A stretch of 64,000 nt of DNA, taken from contig NZ_CP039645.1 in assembly GCF_004923315.1 (NCBI RefSeq), positions 601,001 to 665,000 on the forward strand, read 5' to 3'. Below, in pieces: positions 21,164 through 28,843 of the stretch. The notes below the pieces were generated by a model. The model saw only the letters and a list, made by a program, of their open reading frames with translations, was not told the DNA's origin and did no database searches. The position numbers and the translations under genes were made by a program. Each line of letters opens with the position of its first letter. Positions within the stretch are counted from its first letter, which is position 1. Source of the stretch: Azospirillum sp. TSA2s. Its GTDB lineage: Bacteria; Pseudomonadota; Alphaproteobacteria; Azospirillales; Azospirillaceae.

Positions 21164-22087
21164 ATGGGCAAGATCGCCGTGGTCGGCAGCAACATGGTCG
21201 ACCTGATCACCTACACCGCCCGCATGCCCGGCCCCGGCGAGACCATCGAGGCGCCGCGCTTCGAGATGGGCTGCGGCGGCAAGGGCGCCAACCAGGCCAT
21301 CGCCGCCGCCCGGCTGGGCGCGGAGGTGATGATGGTCACCAAGGTCGGCGACGACATCTTCGCCGACAACACCATCCGCAACTTCGAAGCGTCGGGCATC
21401 GACACCCGCTATGTCGAGCGGGTGCCCGGCACCTCCAGCGGCGTCGCCCCGATCTTCGTCGAGCCGTCGGGCGAGAACAGCATCCTGATCATCAAGGGCG
21501 CCAACGCGCTGCTGTCGCCGGCCGACGTCGACCGCGCCGCCGAGGATCTGAAGGGCTGCGACCTGATCGTCATGCAGTTGGAAGTCCCGCTGGAGACGAT
21601 TTACCACACCATCGAGTTCGGCGCGCGGCATGGCATCGAAACCCTGCTGAACCCGGCCCCGGCGCCTGCCGATCTCGACCCCAAGCGGATCGAGCAGGTG
21701 ACCTTCCTGGTGCCGAACCAGACGGAGCTGGCGACCATCTCCGGACTGCCGGTCACGTCGGAGGCGGAGGCCGAGACGGCGGCGAAGTCGCTGATCGAGC
21801 GCGGCATCCGCACCGTCATCGTCACGCTGGGCGCGCGAGGGGCGTTGTTGGTGACGAAGGGCGAGGAGACGCGGCGGATCGAGCCGGTGCGGGTCACGCC
21901 GGTCGACACCACCGGGGCCGGCGACGCCTTCATCGGCAGCTTCGCGCGCTATTATGTCGAGAACCGCGACCTCGACGCCGCGCTTCACATGGCGGTGCGC
22001 TATGCCGCCGACAGCATCACCCGGCCGGGCACCCAGAAATCCTATGCCAGCCGCGAGGCGTTCGAGGCCTTCTGCGCCAGCCTTTAG
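21164..22087 (+). CDS. rbsK: PfkB-family sugar kinase (ribokinase or deoxyribokinase)
   Basis: A 307-residue ribokinase-family protein that would phosphorylate the imported pentose at the 5-hydroxyl. The N-terminal signature GCGGKGANQAIAAARLGA and the C-terminal signature DTTGAGDAFIGSFARY, with catalytic Asp in GAGD, are intact. With deoC upstream, phosphorylation of 2-deoxyribose followed by aldol cleavage is a coherent route, but ribose is equally possible; sequence alone does not separate RbsK from DeoK. ATG 21164 follows GAGGAGA, 15 nt after the DUF4432 gene. Confidence 0.85.
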   Translation: MGKIAVVGSNMVDLITYTARMPGPGETIEAPRFEMGCGGKGANQAIAAARLGAEVMMVTKVGDDIFADNTIRNFEASGIDTRYVERVPGTSSGVAPIFVEPSGENSILIIKGANALLSPADVDRAAEDLKGCDLIVMQLEVPLETIYHTIEFGARHGIETLLNPAPAPADLDPKRIEQVTFLVPNQTELATISGLPVTSEAEAETAAKSLIERGIRTVIVTLGARGALLVTKGEETRRIEPVRVTPVDTTGAGDAFIGSFARYYVENRDLDAALHMAVRYAADSITRPGTQKSYASREAFEAFCASL

Positions 22088-22102
22088 CTTTTTTGATTTT
22101 CC

Positions 22103-22145
22103 GTGCGATTCACGCTTCAGACGATTCCGTCTGAAGCGATCGCAC
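22103..22145 (+). other. Perfect stem-loop between the two kinase genes
   Basis: Perfect 11-bp arms CGCTTCAGACG (22113-22123) and CGTCTGAAGCG (22128-22138) enclose the loop ATTC. They are nested within outer arms GTGCGA (22103-22108) and TCGCAC (22140-22145). A T-rich stretch lies before the hairpin, none after it, so it is not a standard terminator. It fills most of the 84-nt gap and could attenuate or protect mRNA, or be an operator. Confidence 0.6.
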
Positions 22146-22171
22146 TCCAAGCGTCGGACGGAGGACACGCC

Positions 22172-23824
22172 ATGACGCGCGCCGTGATCGGAGTCGACGT
22201 GGGGACCGGCAGCGCCCGCGCCGGCATCTTCGACCTTGCCGGGCGCCGGCTGGCCGCCGCCTCCCGCCCCATCCGGATGTGGAAGCCCGATCCGGAGTGG
22301 GCGGAGCAGTCCTCCGACGACATCTGGGCCGCCGTCTGCGTCGCGGTGCAGGAGGCGTTGGCCGCATGCACCGAAAGGCCGGAGGTGGTCGGCATCGGCT
22401 TCGACGCCACCTGTTCGCTGGTGGTGCTGGACGCCGCCGGGCGGCCGGTGACGGTCGATCCGGATGGGGACGATTCCCGTAACGTCATCGTCTGGATGGA
22501 CCATCGCGCCATCGACCAGACCGACCGCATCAACGCCGGCGGGCATGAGGTGCTGCGCTATGTCGGCGGGCGGCTGTCGCCGGAGATGCAGACGCCGAAG
22601 CTGCTGTGGCTGAAGGAAAACCTCCCGGCCAGCTGGAGCCGCGCCGCCCACTTCTTCGACCTGCCGGACTTCCTGACCTGGCGGGCGACCGGGGCGACGC
22701 GGCGGTCGCTGTGCTCTCTGGTGTGCAAGTGGACCTATCTGGGGCATGAGGGACGGTGGGACGACGGCTATCTCCGCGCCATCGGACTGGGCGATCTGGT
22801 GGATGAGGGCCATGCCCGCATCGGCACCGATGTCGGCGAGGTCGGCAGCGCCATCGCCGGTGGGCTGACGGCGGAGGCGGCGCGCGAGCTTGGGCTGACG
22901 CCGGGCATCGCGGTCGGCACCTCGCTGATCGACGCCCATGCCGGCGGGATCGGGGTGATCGGCGTGCCGCTGGAGGCGTCGGACAGCGTCGATTTCGACC
23001 GGCGGCTGGCGCTGATCGGCGGCACGTCGAGCTGCCATATGGTGATGAGTCCGGCAGCGCCGCGCTTCATCCCCGGCGTCTGGGGTCCCTATCATTCGGC
23101 CATGCTGCCGGGGCTTTGGCTGAACGAGGGCGGGCAGTCGGCGACCGGGGCGCTGATCGACCATGTCGTCCAGGGCCATCCCCGCCATGCCGAGCTTGCC
23201 CTTGAGGCCCAGCGGCGCGGCACCACGGTCTATCAACTGCTGAACGAGGAGTTGGCGGATCTTGCGGAGCGCAGCGGCGGACCGGTGGCGATGCTGACGC
23301 GTGACCTGCATGTGCTGCCCGACTTCCACGGTAACCGCTCGCCGCGGGCGGATGCGAGCCTGCGCGGCGCCATCAGCGGGCTTCGGCTGTCGGACGGGCT
23401 GGAGGATCTGGCGCTGCTCTATCTGGCGACGGTGCAGGCGGTGGCCTATGGCACCCGGCACATCGTGGCGGCGATGAACGAGCGGGGCTATGCCATCGAC
23501 ACCATCCTCGCCTGCGGCGGCGGCACCAAGAATCCGGTGTTCCTGGAGGCCCATGCCGATGCCACCGGCTGCACCCTGGTCCTGCCGGAGGAGCCGGAGG
23601 CGGTGCTGCTCGGCGCCGCCGTGCTGGGAGCGGTGGCGGCGGGCGCCTTCACGGACATCGCCGCCGGCATGGCCGGGATGAGCCGCGCCGGCCGCAGCAT
23701 CAAGCCGGCCGAGGGGCGGATGCGGGCCTACCACGACGCCAAATACGCCGTGTTCCTGCGGATGCACGAGGACCTGATGGCTTACCGGGCCCTGATGGAG
23801 ATGGGGTTGGAGGGTGCCCGGTAG
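22172..23824 (+). CDS. FGGY-family carbohydrate kinase, D-ribulokinase-like
   Basis: A 550-residue FGGY kinase. The N-terminal nucleotide fold shows [20 protein letters not shown] at residues 80-84 is the motif reported for D-ribulokinases of the FGGY/YDR109C type; WMDHRA, GGTSSCH and the C-terminal [12 protein letters not shown] and [13 protein letters not shown] follow. It would phosphorylate D-ribulose or a related ketopentose. Two kinases of different superfamilies in one operon suggest two sugars or an isomerised intermediate. ATG 22172 has a GGAGG site; the gene ends 3 nt from the convergent LysR gene. Confidence 0.88.
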   Translation: MTRAVIGVDVGTGSARAGIFDLAGRRLAAASRPIRMWKPDPEWAEQSSDDIWAAVCVAVQEALAACTERPEVVGIGFDATCSLVVLDAAGRPVTVDPDGDDSRNVIVWMDHRAIDQTDRINAGGHEVLRYVGGRLSPEMQTPKLLWLKENLPASWSRAAHFFDLPDFLTWRATGATRRSLCSLVCKWTYLGHEGRWDDGYLRAIGLGDLVDEGHARIGTDVGEVGSAIAGGLTAEAARELGLTPGIAVGTSLIDAHAGGIGVIGVPLEASDSVDFDRRLALIGGTSSCHMVMSPAAPRFIPGVWGPYHSAMLPGLWLNEGGQSATGALIDHVVQGHPRHAELALEAQRRGTTVYQLLNEELADLAERSGGPVAMLTRDLHVLPDFHGNRSPRADASLRGAISGLRLSDGLEDLALLYLATVQAVAYGTRHIVAAMNERGYAIDTILACGGGTKNPVFLEAHADATGCTLVLPEEPEAVLLGAAVLGAVAAGAFTDIAAGMAGMSRAGRSIKPAEGRMRAYHDAKYAVFLRMHEDLMAYRALMEMGLEGAR

Positions 23825-23827
23825 ACC

Positions 23828-24814
23828 TCACATCACGCACTCGCAGGCGCCTTCCCGTTCCATCACCGGGGCCGTCTGCTTTTCGCACAGATCGCCCGGC
23901 AGCTCCTCGCCCTGGAGCAGGGGGCAGCGTTCGAACAGTTCGGCCAGCCAGTCGACGAAGACCCGCACCTTCGGCGACAGGTGCCGGTTGTGCGGGTAGA
24001 CGGCGGAGATCGGGATGCGGGGCGGCCGCCAGTCGCGCAGAATCTCACGCAGGGCGCCGCTGCGCAGATGCGGCAGCACCATGAAGCGGGCGGGCTGCAG
24101 GATGCCCTGCCCTTCCAGGCCGCAGGTGACATAGGCGTCGGCGTCGTTGACGGAGACGACGCCCTTCATGGCGACCTCCTCCACCGCGCCGTCGCGCTGG
24201 AAGCAGAACTCCATGTTCCGCCCGGTGCGGTTGCTGAAATAATTCACCGCGATGTGGCGCTCCAAATCCTCGATCGTCTTCGGCTCGCCATGCTCGGCGA
24301 GATAGGCCGGGGTGGCGCAGGTGATCTGCTGCATGGCGCCGATGCGCCGCGCCAGCAGGCTGGAATCCGCCAGCTCGCCGATGCGGACCACGCAATCCAC
24401 CCCCTCCTGCACCAGATCGATGGGACGGTCGCCCAGACCCAGCATCAGCTCGATGTCCGGGTATTTGGCGTGGAATTCGTGGATCGAGGGGATGATGACC
24501 AGCCGGCCGATGGAACCCGGCATGTCCACCCGCAGCCGGCCGCGCGGCGTCTTGCGCGCGCTGGTGAAGGTGGATTCGATCTCGTCGATTTCCGACAGGA
24601 TGCGGGTCGCCCCCTCCAGATAGGCGGCGCCGTCCAGCGTCAGGCTGAGCTTCCGGGTGGTGCGCTGGAGCAGGCGCACGCCCAGCGCCGCCTCCAGATT
24701 CTGGACCGTCGTCGTCACCGAGGCGCGCGGCAGCCCCAGCGTTTCCGCCGCCTTGGTGAAGCTGTTCGCTTCGACCACCCGGATGAAGACGCGCATCGCA
24801 TGCAGCTTGTCCAT
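23828..24814 (-). CDS. LysR-family transcriptional regulator (CrgA-like)
   Basis: A 328-residue LysR regulator with an N-terminal HTH (SFTKAAETLGLPRASVTTTVQ) and the RLLQRTTRKLSLT wing typical of the CrgA/PA2220-like subgroup. The effector domain contains the segment MPGSIGRLVIIPSIHEFHAKYP (only its family character is noted). The C-terminus ends in Cys-rich EGACECVM. It is convergent with the sugar operon and has no divergent partner, so its target is not evident. Start ATG 24814 (MDKLHAMRVF) is preferred to ATG 24838. Confidence 0.88.
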   Translation of the reverse strand: MDKLHAMRVFIRVVEANSFTKAAETLGLPRASVTTTVQNLEAALGVRLLQRTTRKLSLTLDGAAYLEGATRILSEIDEIESTFTSARKTPRGRLRVDMPGSIGRLVIIPSIHEFHAKYPDIELMLGLGDRPIDLVQEGVDCVVRIGELADSSLLARRIGAMQQITCATPAYLAEHGEPKTIEDLERHIAVNYFSNRTGRNMEFCFQRDGAVEEVAMKGVVSVNDADAYVTCGLEGQGILQPARFMVLPHLRSGALREILRDWRPPRIPISAVYPHNRHLSPKVRVFVDWLAELFERCPLLQGEELPGDLCEKQTAPVMEREGACECVM

Positions 24815-24913
24815 ACGGATCCCGTCCTTTCCAACCACGGCCAGCGCCGGGCGCGGCCCCCATCAAGCGCGGAGAGTGTCCGCCGAAGATAGGCGAATAG
24901 CAACCGGCAGAGT

Positions 24914-24937
24914 CCCCTCTCCCCCCCGGGGAGAGGG
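24914..24937. repeat. Short palindrome related to the CCCTCTCC repeat family
   Basis: A 24-bp palindrome of the form CCCTCTCC...GGAGAGGG lies in the 189-nt gap between the LysR gene and the HTH gene. It matches the end sequence of the large palindromic repeats found elsewhere in the window and looks like a solo or truncated copy. Confidence 0.5.
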
Positions 24938-25003
24938 AGAAAGGCGTAGTTCAAGAGGCGGTGGGATGGAACAGCGTGGAACAGTTTCCGGCGGGTGTTC
25001 CAT

Positions 25004-25672
25004 CTACCGGCGGCGGGAGAAAGCACCGGCACCGCGGCGGGGCACCGGGCCGGGGTTGAGGTTGGGATAGGGCTCGTACTGGTTGACGGTGAAGGGGAAG
25101 ATGCCCTTCGGACCTTCGGATTCCGGACGGGCCAGGATGGCGGCGATCATCTCGGGATCGGGCGGCGTGCGCTCGCGCAGTTCGCCGGGGAGGTCGTCGT
25201 CCAGTTCGGGGACGGTGACGGCGGGCGGGTCTTCAGGTGTCGGGGCGGGCTTGAGAGCGGCTTTGCCGGCCGCGGCGTCCAGGCCGGCGAACAGGCCGAG
25301 CCGCTCGGCCAGCCAACGGACGGTGGAGGGGTCGCCGGCCGAAACCAGCCGTTCGATCTGCTCGGCGACCAGGGCGCGGAGGGAGGAGAGGCGGAGTTCG
25401 GCCTCGCGGTTCAGCGCCTGACGCTCCCACCAGACCCTGTGACGGAAATCCTTGGAACCGTAATAGGCGCGCCAGAGAGTCGTCCGGCTGCAGCCCATGG
25501 CGCGGGAGACCTGGAGAAAGCTGTTGCCGCGGGCCAGCATGCCGGCGGCCATGATCCACTGCTCCTCGTGGAACTGGGAACCGGGGACCAGGGAGCCTTC
25601 GGAGGGGACCGGCGGCTCTTCGGCCCAGCAGGGGAAACGCTCGGCGGCGAGGGTGCGGCTGTCGAGGGGCAT
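25004..25672 (-). CDS. Hypothetical protein with helix-turn-helix
   Basis: A 222-residue protein of unknown function. Residues about 35-80 (HEEQWIMAAGMLARGNSF then LQVSRAMGCSRTTLWRAY) look like a homeodomain-like or resolvase-type HTH, followed by a charged helix and a Pro/acid-rich C-terminal tail. It resembles terminase-small-subunit-like DNA-binding proteins, but no phage genes are nearby. ATG 25672 is preceded by CGGAGA. It sits between the LysR gene and the permease gene on the same strand. Confidence 0.65.
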   Translation of the reverse strand: MPLDSRTLAAERFPCWAEEPPVPSEGSLVPGSQFHEEQWIMAAGMLARGNSFLQVSRAMGCSRTTLWRAYYGSKDFRHRVWWERQALNREAELRLSSLRALVAEQIERLVSAGDPSTVRWLAERLGLFAGLDAAAGKAALKPAPTPEDPPAVTVPELDDDLPGELRERTPPDPEMIAAILARPESEGPKGIFPFTVNQYEPYPNLNPGPVPRRGAGAFSRRR

Positions 25673-25816
25673 GGTCTTTCTCCGCAGGTTGGTGGGGCTT
25701 TGCGGAGAGGCTATGGGACTTTAGTCCTGATGTGGCGGGTTTTTTGAAAAAACGGGACTTGCCGGTGATGGTCGTTACCGGCAAGGCCGGGAAGGCGCTC
25801 TCCCAGGGTTTCAGCG

Positions 25817-27142
25817 TCAGTGCAGAGTGGTGGCCGCCGGCTGGGACGCGGTGCGGGCGGTCTCGCGCGCACAGCCGATGCCGAGCAGCTGATAGAGGCC
25901 GATCGCCGCGATGGTCGCGGTGCCGATGCCGCCGATGGAGAAGCCGCCGGTGGAAATGGTGAAGTTGCCGGCGCCGAGAACCAGCGTCACGCCTACGGTG
26001 ATGAGGTTGCGCGGATCGGAGAAATCGACGCGGTTGTCGACCCACAGCCGCACCATCGCCGCGGCGATCAGGCCGAAGACGACGGTCGCCAGCCCGCCCA
26101 GCACCGGCGCCGGGATCGTCCGCAGCAGGGCGCCGAACTTCGGCGAGAAGCCCAGCAGGATGGCGGCGATGGCGGCAACGACGAAGATCAGGGTGGAGAA
26201 GACGCGGGTGACCGCCATCACGCCCATGTTCTCGACATAGGTGGTGACGCCGGTGCCGCCGCCGCTGCCCGAGACGATGGTGGCGATGCCGTCGCCGATG
26301 AAGCCGCGGCCGATGAAGCGGTCGAGGTTGCGCCCGGTCATGGCGCCGATGGCCTTGATGTGGCCGAGATTCTCGGCGACCAGGATGAAGGCGATGGGGG
26401 CGACGAGCGCCATGGCGCCGGCGTCGAAGGTCGGTGTGCGGAAGGCCGGCATGCCGAACCACGGGGCGGTGGCCAACTCGGCGAAGCTGACCGGCGGCAG
26501 CAGACCGAAGCCGTTGGCGAGAACCACATAGAAGACATAGCCGGCGGCGATGCCGGCGAGGATCGAGAGCCGCCGGATGGCGAGCGGCGCATAGACCGCA
26601 ATGACGGCGGTGGCGACCAGCGTGAACAGGGCGACGAGGGTGTGCGGACCGCTGCCCTCGATGCCCTTGACGGCGACCGGCGACAGGTTGAGGCCGATCG
26701 CCGCGCCGACGGCGCCGGTCACCGCCGGCGGCATCAGCCGCTCGATCCAGCCGGTGCTGGTGTAGCTGACCAGCAGGCCGATGAGGACATAGACCACGCC
26801 GGCCGCGATGATGCCGCCCAGCGCCGGCCCGATGTTCGGGTTGGGCCCCTGGCCGGTGTAGCCGGTGACCGCGATCACCACGGCGATGAAGGAGAAGGAG
26901 GACCCGAGATAGCTCGGCACCCGCCCGGCGGTGAGCACGAGGAACAGCAGCGTGCCGATACCGGAAAACAGCACCGCGAGGTTCGGATCGAACCCCATCA
27001 GCAGCGGCCCGAGGATGGTCGAGCCGGACATGGCGACAAGATGCTGGATGCCGAGCGTCAGCGTCGAGCCCCAGGGAAGGCGCTCGTCCGGCTGGACGAC
27101 GGGGCCGGCCGCGAGCGGCCAACGCGGGAAGTAATCTGCCAT
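25817..27142 (-). CDS. Uracil/xanthine permease, RutG-like
   Basis: A nucleobase:cation symporter-2 family transporter, 441 residues, with about 13-14 membrane segments. It follows E. coli RutG closely: PDERLPWGSTLTLGIQH, GRVPSYLGSSFSF, WIERLMPPAVTGAVGAAIG, ILVAENLGHIKAIGAMTGRN, GSGGGTGVTTYVENMGVMAV and LGFSPKFGALLRTIPAPV. Uracil is the likely substrate. None of the rutABCDEF genes is adjacent. ATG 27142 (MADYFPRWPL) starts the conserved part; the open frame to 27307 is not homologous. Confidence 0.88.
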   Translation of the reverse strand: MADYFPRWPLAAGPVVQPDERLPWGSTLTLGIQHLVAMSGSTILGPLLMGFDPNLAVLFSGIGTLLFLVLTAGRVPSYLGSSFSFIAVVIAVTGYTGQGPNPNIGPALGGIIAAGVVYVLIGLLVSYTSTGWIERLMPPAVTGAVGAAIGLNLSPVAVKGIEGSGPHTLVALFTLVATAVIAVYAPLAIRRLSILAGIAAGYVFYVVLANGFGLLPPVSFAELATAPWFGMPAFRTPTFDAGAMALVAPIAFILVAENLGHIKAIGAMTGRNLDRFIGRGFIGDGIATIVSGSGGGTGVTTYVENMGVMAVTRVFSTLIFVVAAIAAILLGFSPKFGALLRTIPAPVLGGLATVVFGLIAAAMVRLWVDNRVDFSDPRNLITVGVTLVLGAGNFTISTGGFSIGGIGTATIAAIGLYQLLGIGCARETARTASQPAATTLH

Positions 27143-27330
27143 GAAGGTTCTGTCCGAAGATGGGTGGAACGGCGCTGTTGCCGGGGGATGTACGTCGCCC
27201 GCTTTTTGGCGTTTGCGAGGGCGTTGCGCCACATTTTTGTGCGGAGGCGGTAGGAACGTCAGCAACAAGACCGGACGGGGGCATTCAAAGCCACTTTCAT
27301 GCTTCAAATGCTGACGGCCATCGGATGCGC

Positions 27331-27377
27331 AACGCTGCGGATCGCTTCGCCAGAGGGCGCAACCGATCCGCAGCGTT
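27331..27377. repeat. 14-bp perfect inverted repeat downstream of the small HTH gene
   Basis: Arms AACGCTGCGGATCG (27331-27344) and CGATCCGCAGCGTT (27364-27377) are perfectly complementary with a 19-nt loop. The repeat begins 8 nt beyond the stop of the small HTH gene on the minus strand. No T-run follows on either strand, so it is a terminator only by position. Confidence 0.7.
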
Positions 27378-27385
27378 GATCCGGA

Positions 27386-27580
27386 TTACTGCCGATACTT
27401 AGGTGGGCAAATAGGCCGCGCGCTGCGATAGCGGCGACCATGGATGATATGGTTCACCGTTCCAACATTGAGGCCAACTTGGATTGCCGCCTCAGTCTGT
27501 GTCGTGCCCTCTACACCAACCAGCCACTTAACGTAACAAGCTTTCATGAAGTTGGCGCGACGCGGAGAGTGGAGTTCCAT
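27386..27580 (-). CDS. Small helix-turn-helix protein
   Basis: A 64-residue basic protein. The start ATG 27580 has an AAGGAG ribosome site 7 nt upstream, much better than longer starts. The middle (GTTQTEAAIQVGLNVGTVNH then IIHGRRY) looks like a compact HTH, so DNA binding, possibly autoregulatory, is inferred. It is bracketed by a 14-bp inverted repeat just past its stop and an 84-bp nested inverted repeat just before its start. Codon use is less GC-biased than the flanking genes. Family not identified. Confidence 0.65.
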   Translation of the reverse strand: MELHSPRRANFMKACYVKWLVGVEGTTQTEAAIQVGLNVGTVNHIIHGRRYRSARPICPPKYRQ

Positions 27581-27607
27581 TTTTGTGCTCCTTGACGGAA
27601 GGTTCAG

Positions 27608-27691
27608 GAGCACTTGACCCTTGAAAAGAGCGAGTTCATGCGTTAGCGTAATTCCGCTTTCCCAAAAGCATGAACCGCGAGTCAAGTGCTC
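27608..27691. repeat. Nested inverted repeats upstream of the small HTH gene
   Basis: Outer perfect 11-bp arms GAGCACTTGAC (27608-27618) and GTCAAGTGCTC (27681-27691) enclose inner perfect 8-bp arms GTTCATGC (27634-27641) and GCATGAAC (27668-27675). The structure ends 28 nt before the HTH start codon and could be the operator, a 5' leader structure or an element end. Confidence 0.75.
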
Positions 27692-28299
27692 AGCTTGTGC
27701 GGTTAAGTCCTAAAGTGGCTCTCCCTGGTTTCGGAGGTAGGATTCCGAGACCGGGGAGTGTCCGCTCAGCCGCATATCGCTAGCTGGGCTTCTGACGCCG
27801 GACAAAGTTAGGGCGTTGTGGCCTTGCGGCCTCCTTCGTTGCCTAGGGGATTTCGCACCAGCGCTCTAAGGGCGCGGCGTAGCGACGTGTGTCGCGTCGA
27901 GTAGTGCATAGAGACAAATGAGCAAGTCCGTAGGTTGCTGTCAAGCGCCGCCGTTACCAGTAATATTGCTGCTGGTCTCCGCTGCGCCCCACAGGTTGAC
28001 TGCGGGGACTTCAAGAAGCGCAAATGATAATTCTTCTCAAGCCGTAATACATTGATAAATAAGACATTTATGACGAATTCGCGATTTCCCGCGATGCGTA
28101 CAAGCATAGTTGCGCCTCAAAAGCGCCGCATTCGGCCCCCGTCACTGACAGTGACATGAAGATCGGTCAGGCACCCAAACAAGAACATGATGTTCATTTC
28201 GGCCTGCTTTTGGTGCGACTCGGAGATGGCAGAACGAGGCCATCAGAGCGGCAGTGCATACGCTCAGCGAATACAGAGCGGATGGTCAATATGAGTGAG
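27692..28299. other. Gap with no confident gene; one further inverted repeat
   Basis: This 608-nt, relatively AT-rich stretch holds an imperfect 15-bp inverted repeat at 27721-27758 (arms CTCCCTGGTTTCGGA and TCCGAGACCGGGGAG, 13 of 15 paired). It also holds one 99-codon minus-strand frame at 27808-28107 whose ATG has a GAGG site but whose product resembles nothing I know. I would not call it a gene with confidence. No tRNA or repeat array was recognised. Confidence 0.4.
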
Positions 28300-28593
28300 T
28301 CAGTCGGCGTGGCCGCACGCAATGAAAGCATTATCGCTTTCGTGCACGAACGTCGTTCGCAATCCAGCAGCGATTATATCGGCCAATCGCAGGGCGGCTT
28401 CAAATGACTGAGCCTTCCCGAGAACGTCGATGCCACCATTGCCAGGGAGATCGCTAGCTTCGAAAACAAAGTACCCACTGAACCCAAGGTGCTCTGCTCC
28501 TGAGTCAACTATCGTCTGACGCGAAAGGGTGGCAATATGAACACTCCGCCCCTCACCGATCTTCGCGCTCATGAGGATATCGTCCATGGCCAT
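28300..28593 (-). CDS. Small hypothetical protein
   Basis: A 97-residue acidic protein starting MAMDDILMSAKIGEG at ATG 28593 with a GGGGGA stretch upstream. It has an alternating strand/helix look (RSVHIATLSR, FSGYFVFEAS, then the helix FEAALRLADIIAAGL). No family was recognised. It lies in the accessory patch, divergent from the interrupted reading frame to its right, with which it may share a promoter region. Confidence 0.5.
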   Translation of the reverse strand: MAMDDILMSAKIGEGRSVHIATLSRQTIVDSGAEHLGFSGYFVFEASDLPGNGGIDVLGKAQSFEAALRLADIIAAGLRTTFVHESDNAFIACGHAD

Positions 28594-28651
28594 CGCTTTT
28601 CCCCCGGTGCGGCAAGCGCCCAGGATTTCCACCAACGAACTTGCCCTCTTC

Positions 28652-28843
28652 ATGGTGTCGTCTGACACGGCAAGGGTAAGTATCATTCGAAGGGCCAAGA
28701 ACCCTCAAACTCCACCTATCATCCGATATCGCGACGCAAGGGCAGCAATCTGCCAATATTTAACAGATATTCGTCGCCCTGTGAATTGCCTTGTTACTGC
28801 TGAGAATATGCTTTCTCAACGGATGGATGATCCCTCTGAGAGT
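28652..28843 (+). pseudogene. 5' part of a gene interrupted by the IS66-type element
   Basis: An open frame (open from 28571, with a possible ATG at 28652) runs up to and through the 8-bp target duplication. If the insertion and one duplication are removed, it continues in the same frame into the coding sequence right of the element (30364-30825) without a stop. The junction reads ...DPSES, then SMRKED.... The segment before the insertion includes AICQYLTDIRRPVNCLVTAE. Because the true start is unknown, the insertion may split the gene or only its 5' end. Confidence 0.5.
28836..28843. repeat. Left target-site duplication
   Basis: The octamer CTGAGAGT immediately outside the left inverted repeat is identical to 30356-30363 at the other end. 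Eight base pairs is the usual IS66-family duplication length. Confidence 0.9.

Noticed and set aside
16544-23767. A 2407-codon minus-strand open frame
   Set aside because: It is antisense to a complete sugar operon with intact motifs. Such long empty frames are expected opposite high-GC genes with G/C at third positions; its translation is low-complexity and matches nothing.
15409-23824. Interpretation of the sugar operon as an AI-2 (lsr) system
   Set aside because: There is no LsrF/LsrG/LsrR equivalent, the aldolase is a true DeoC, the FGGY kinase has the ribulokinase motif, and AI-2 contact residues of the binding protein are mostly absent.
27600-27800. Nested inverted repeats considered as a tRNA or attC-type site
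   Set aside because: No cloverleaf with TTCRA arm or CCA-proximal pairing could be drawn, and no integrase gene is nearby.
27808-28107. 99-codon minus-strand frame in the accessory gap
   Set aside because: It has a GAGG site but no recognisable domain, and its composition looks like random translation. Not strong enough to call a gene.
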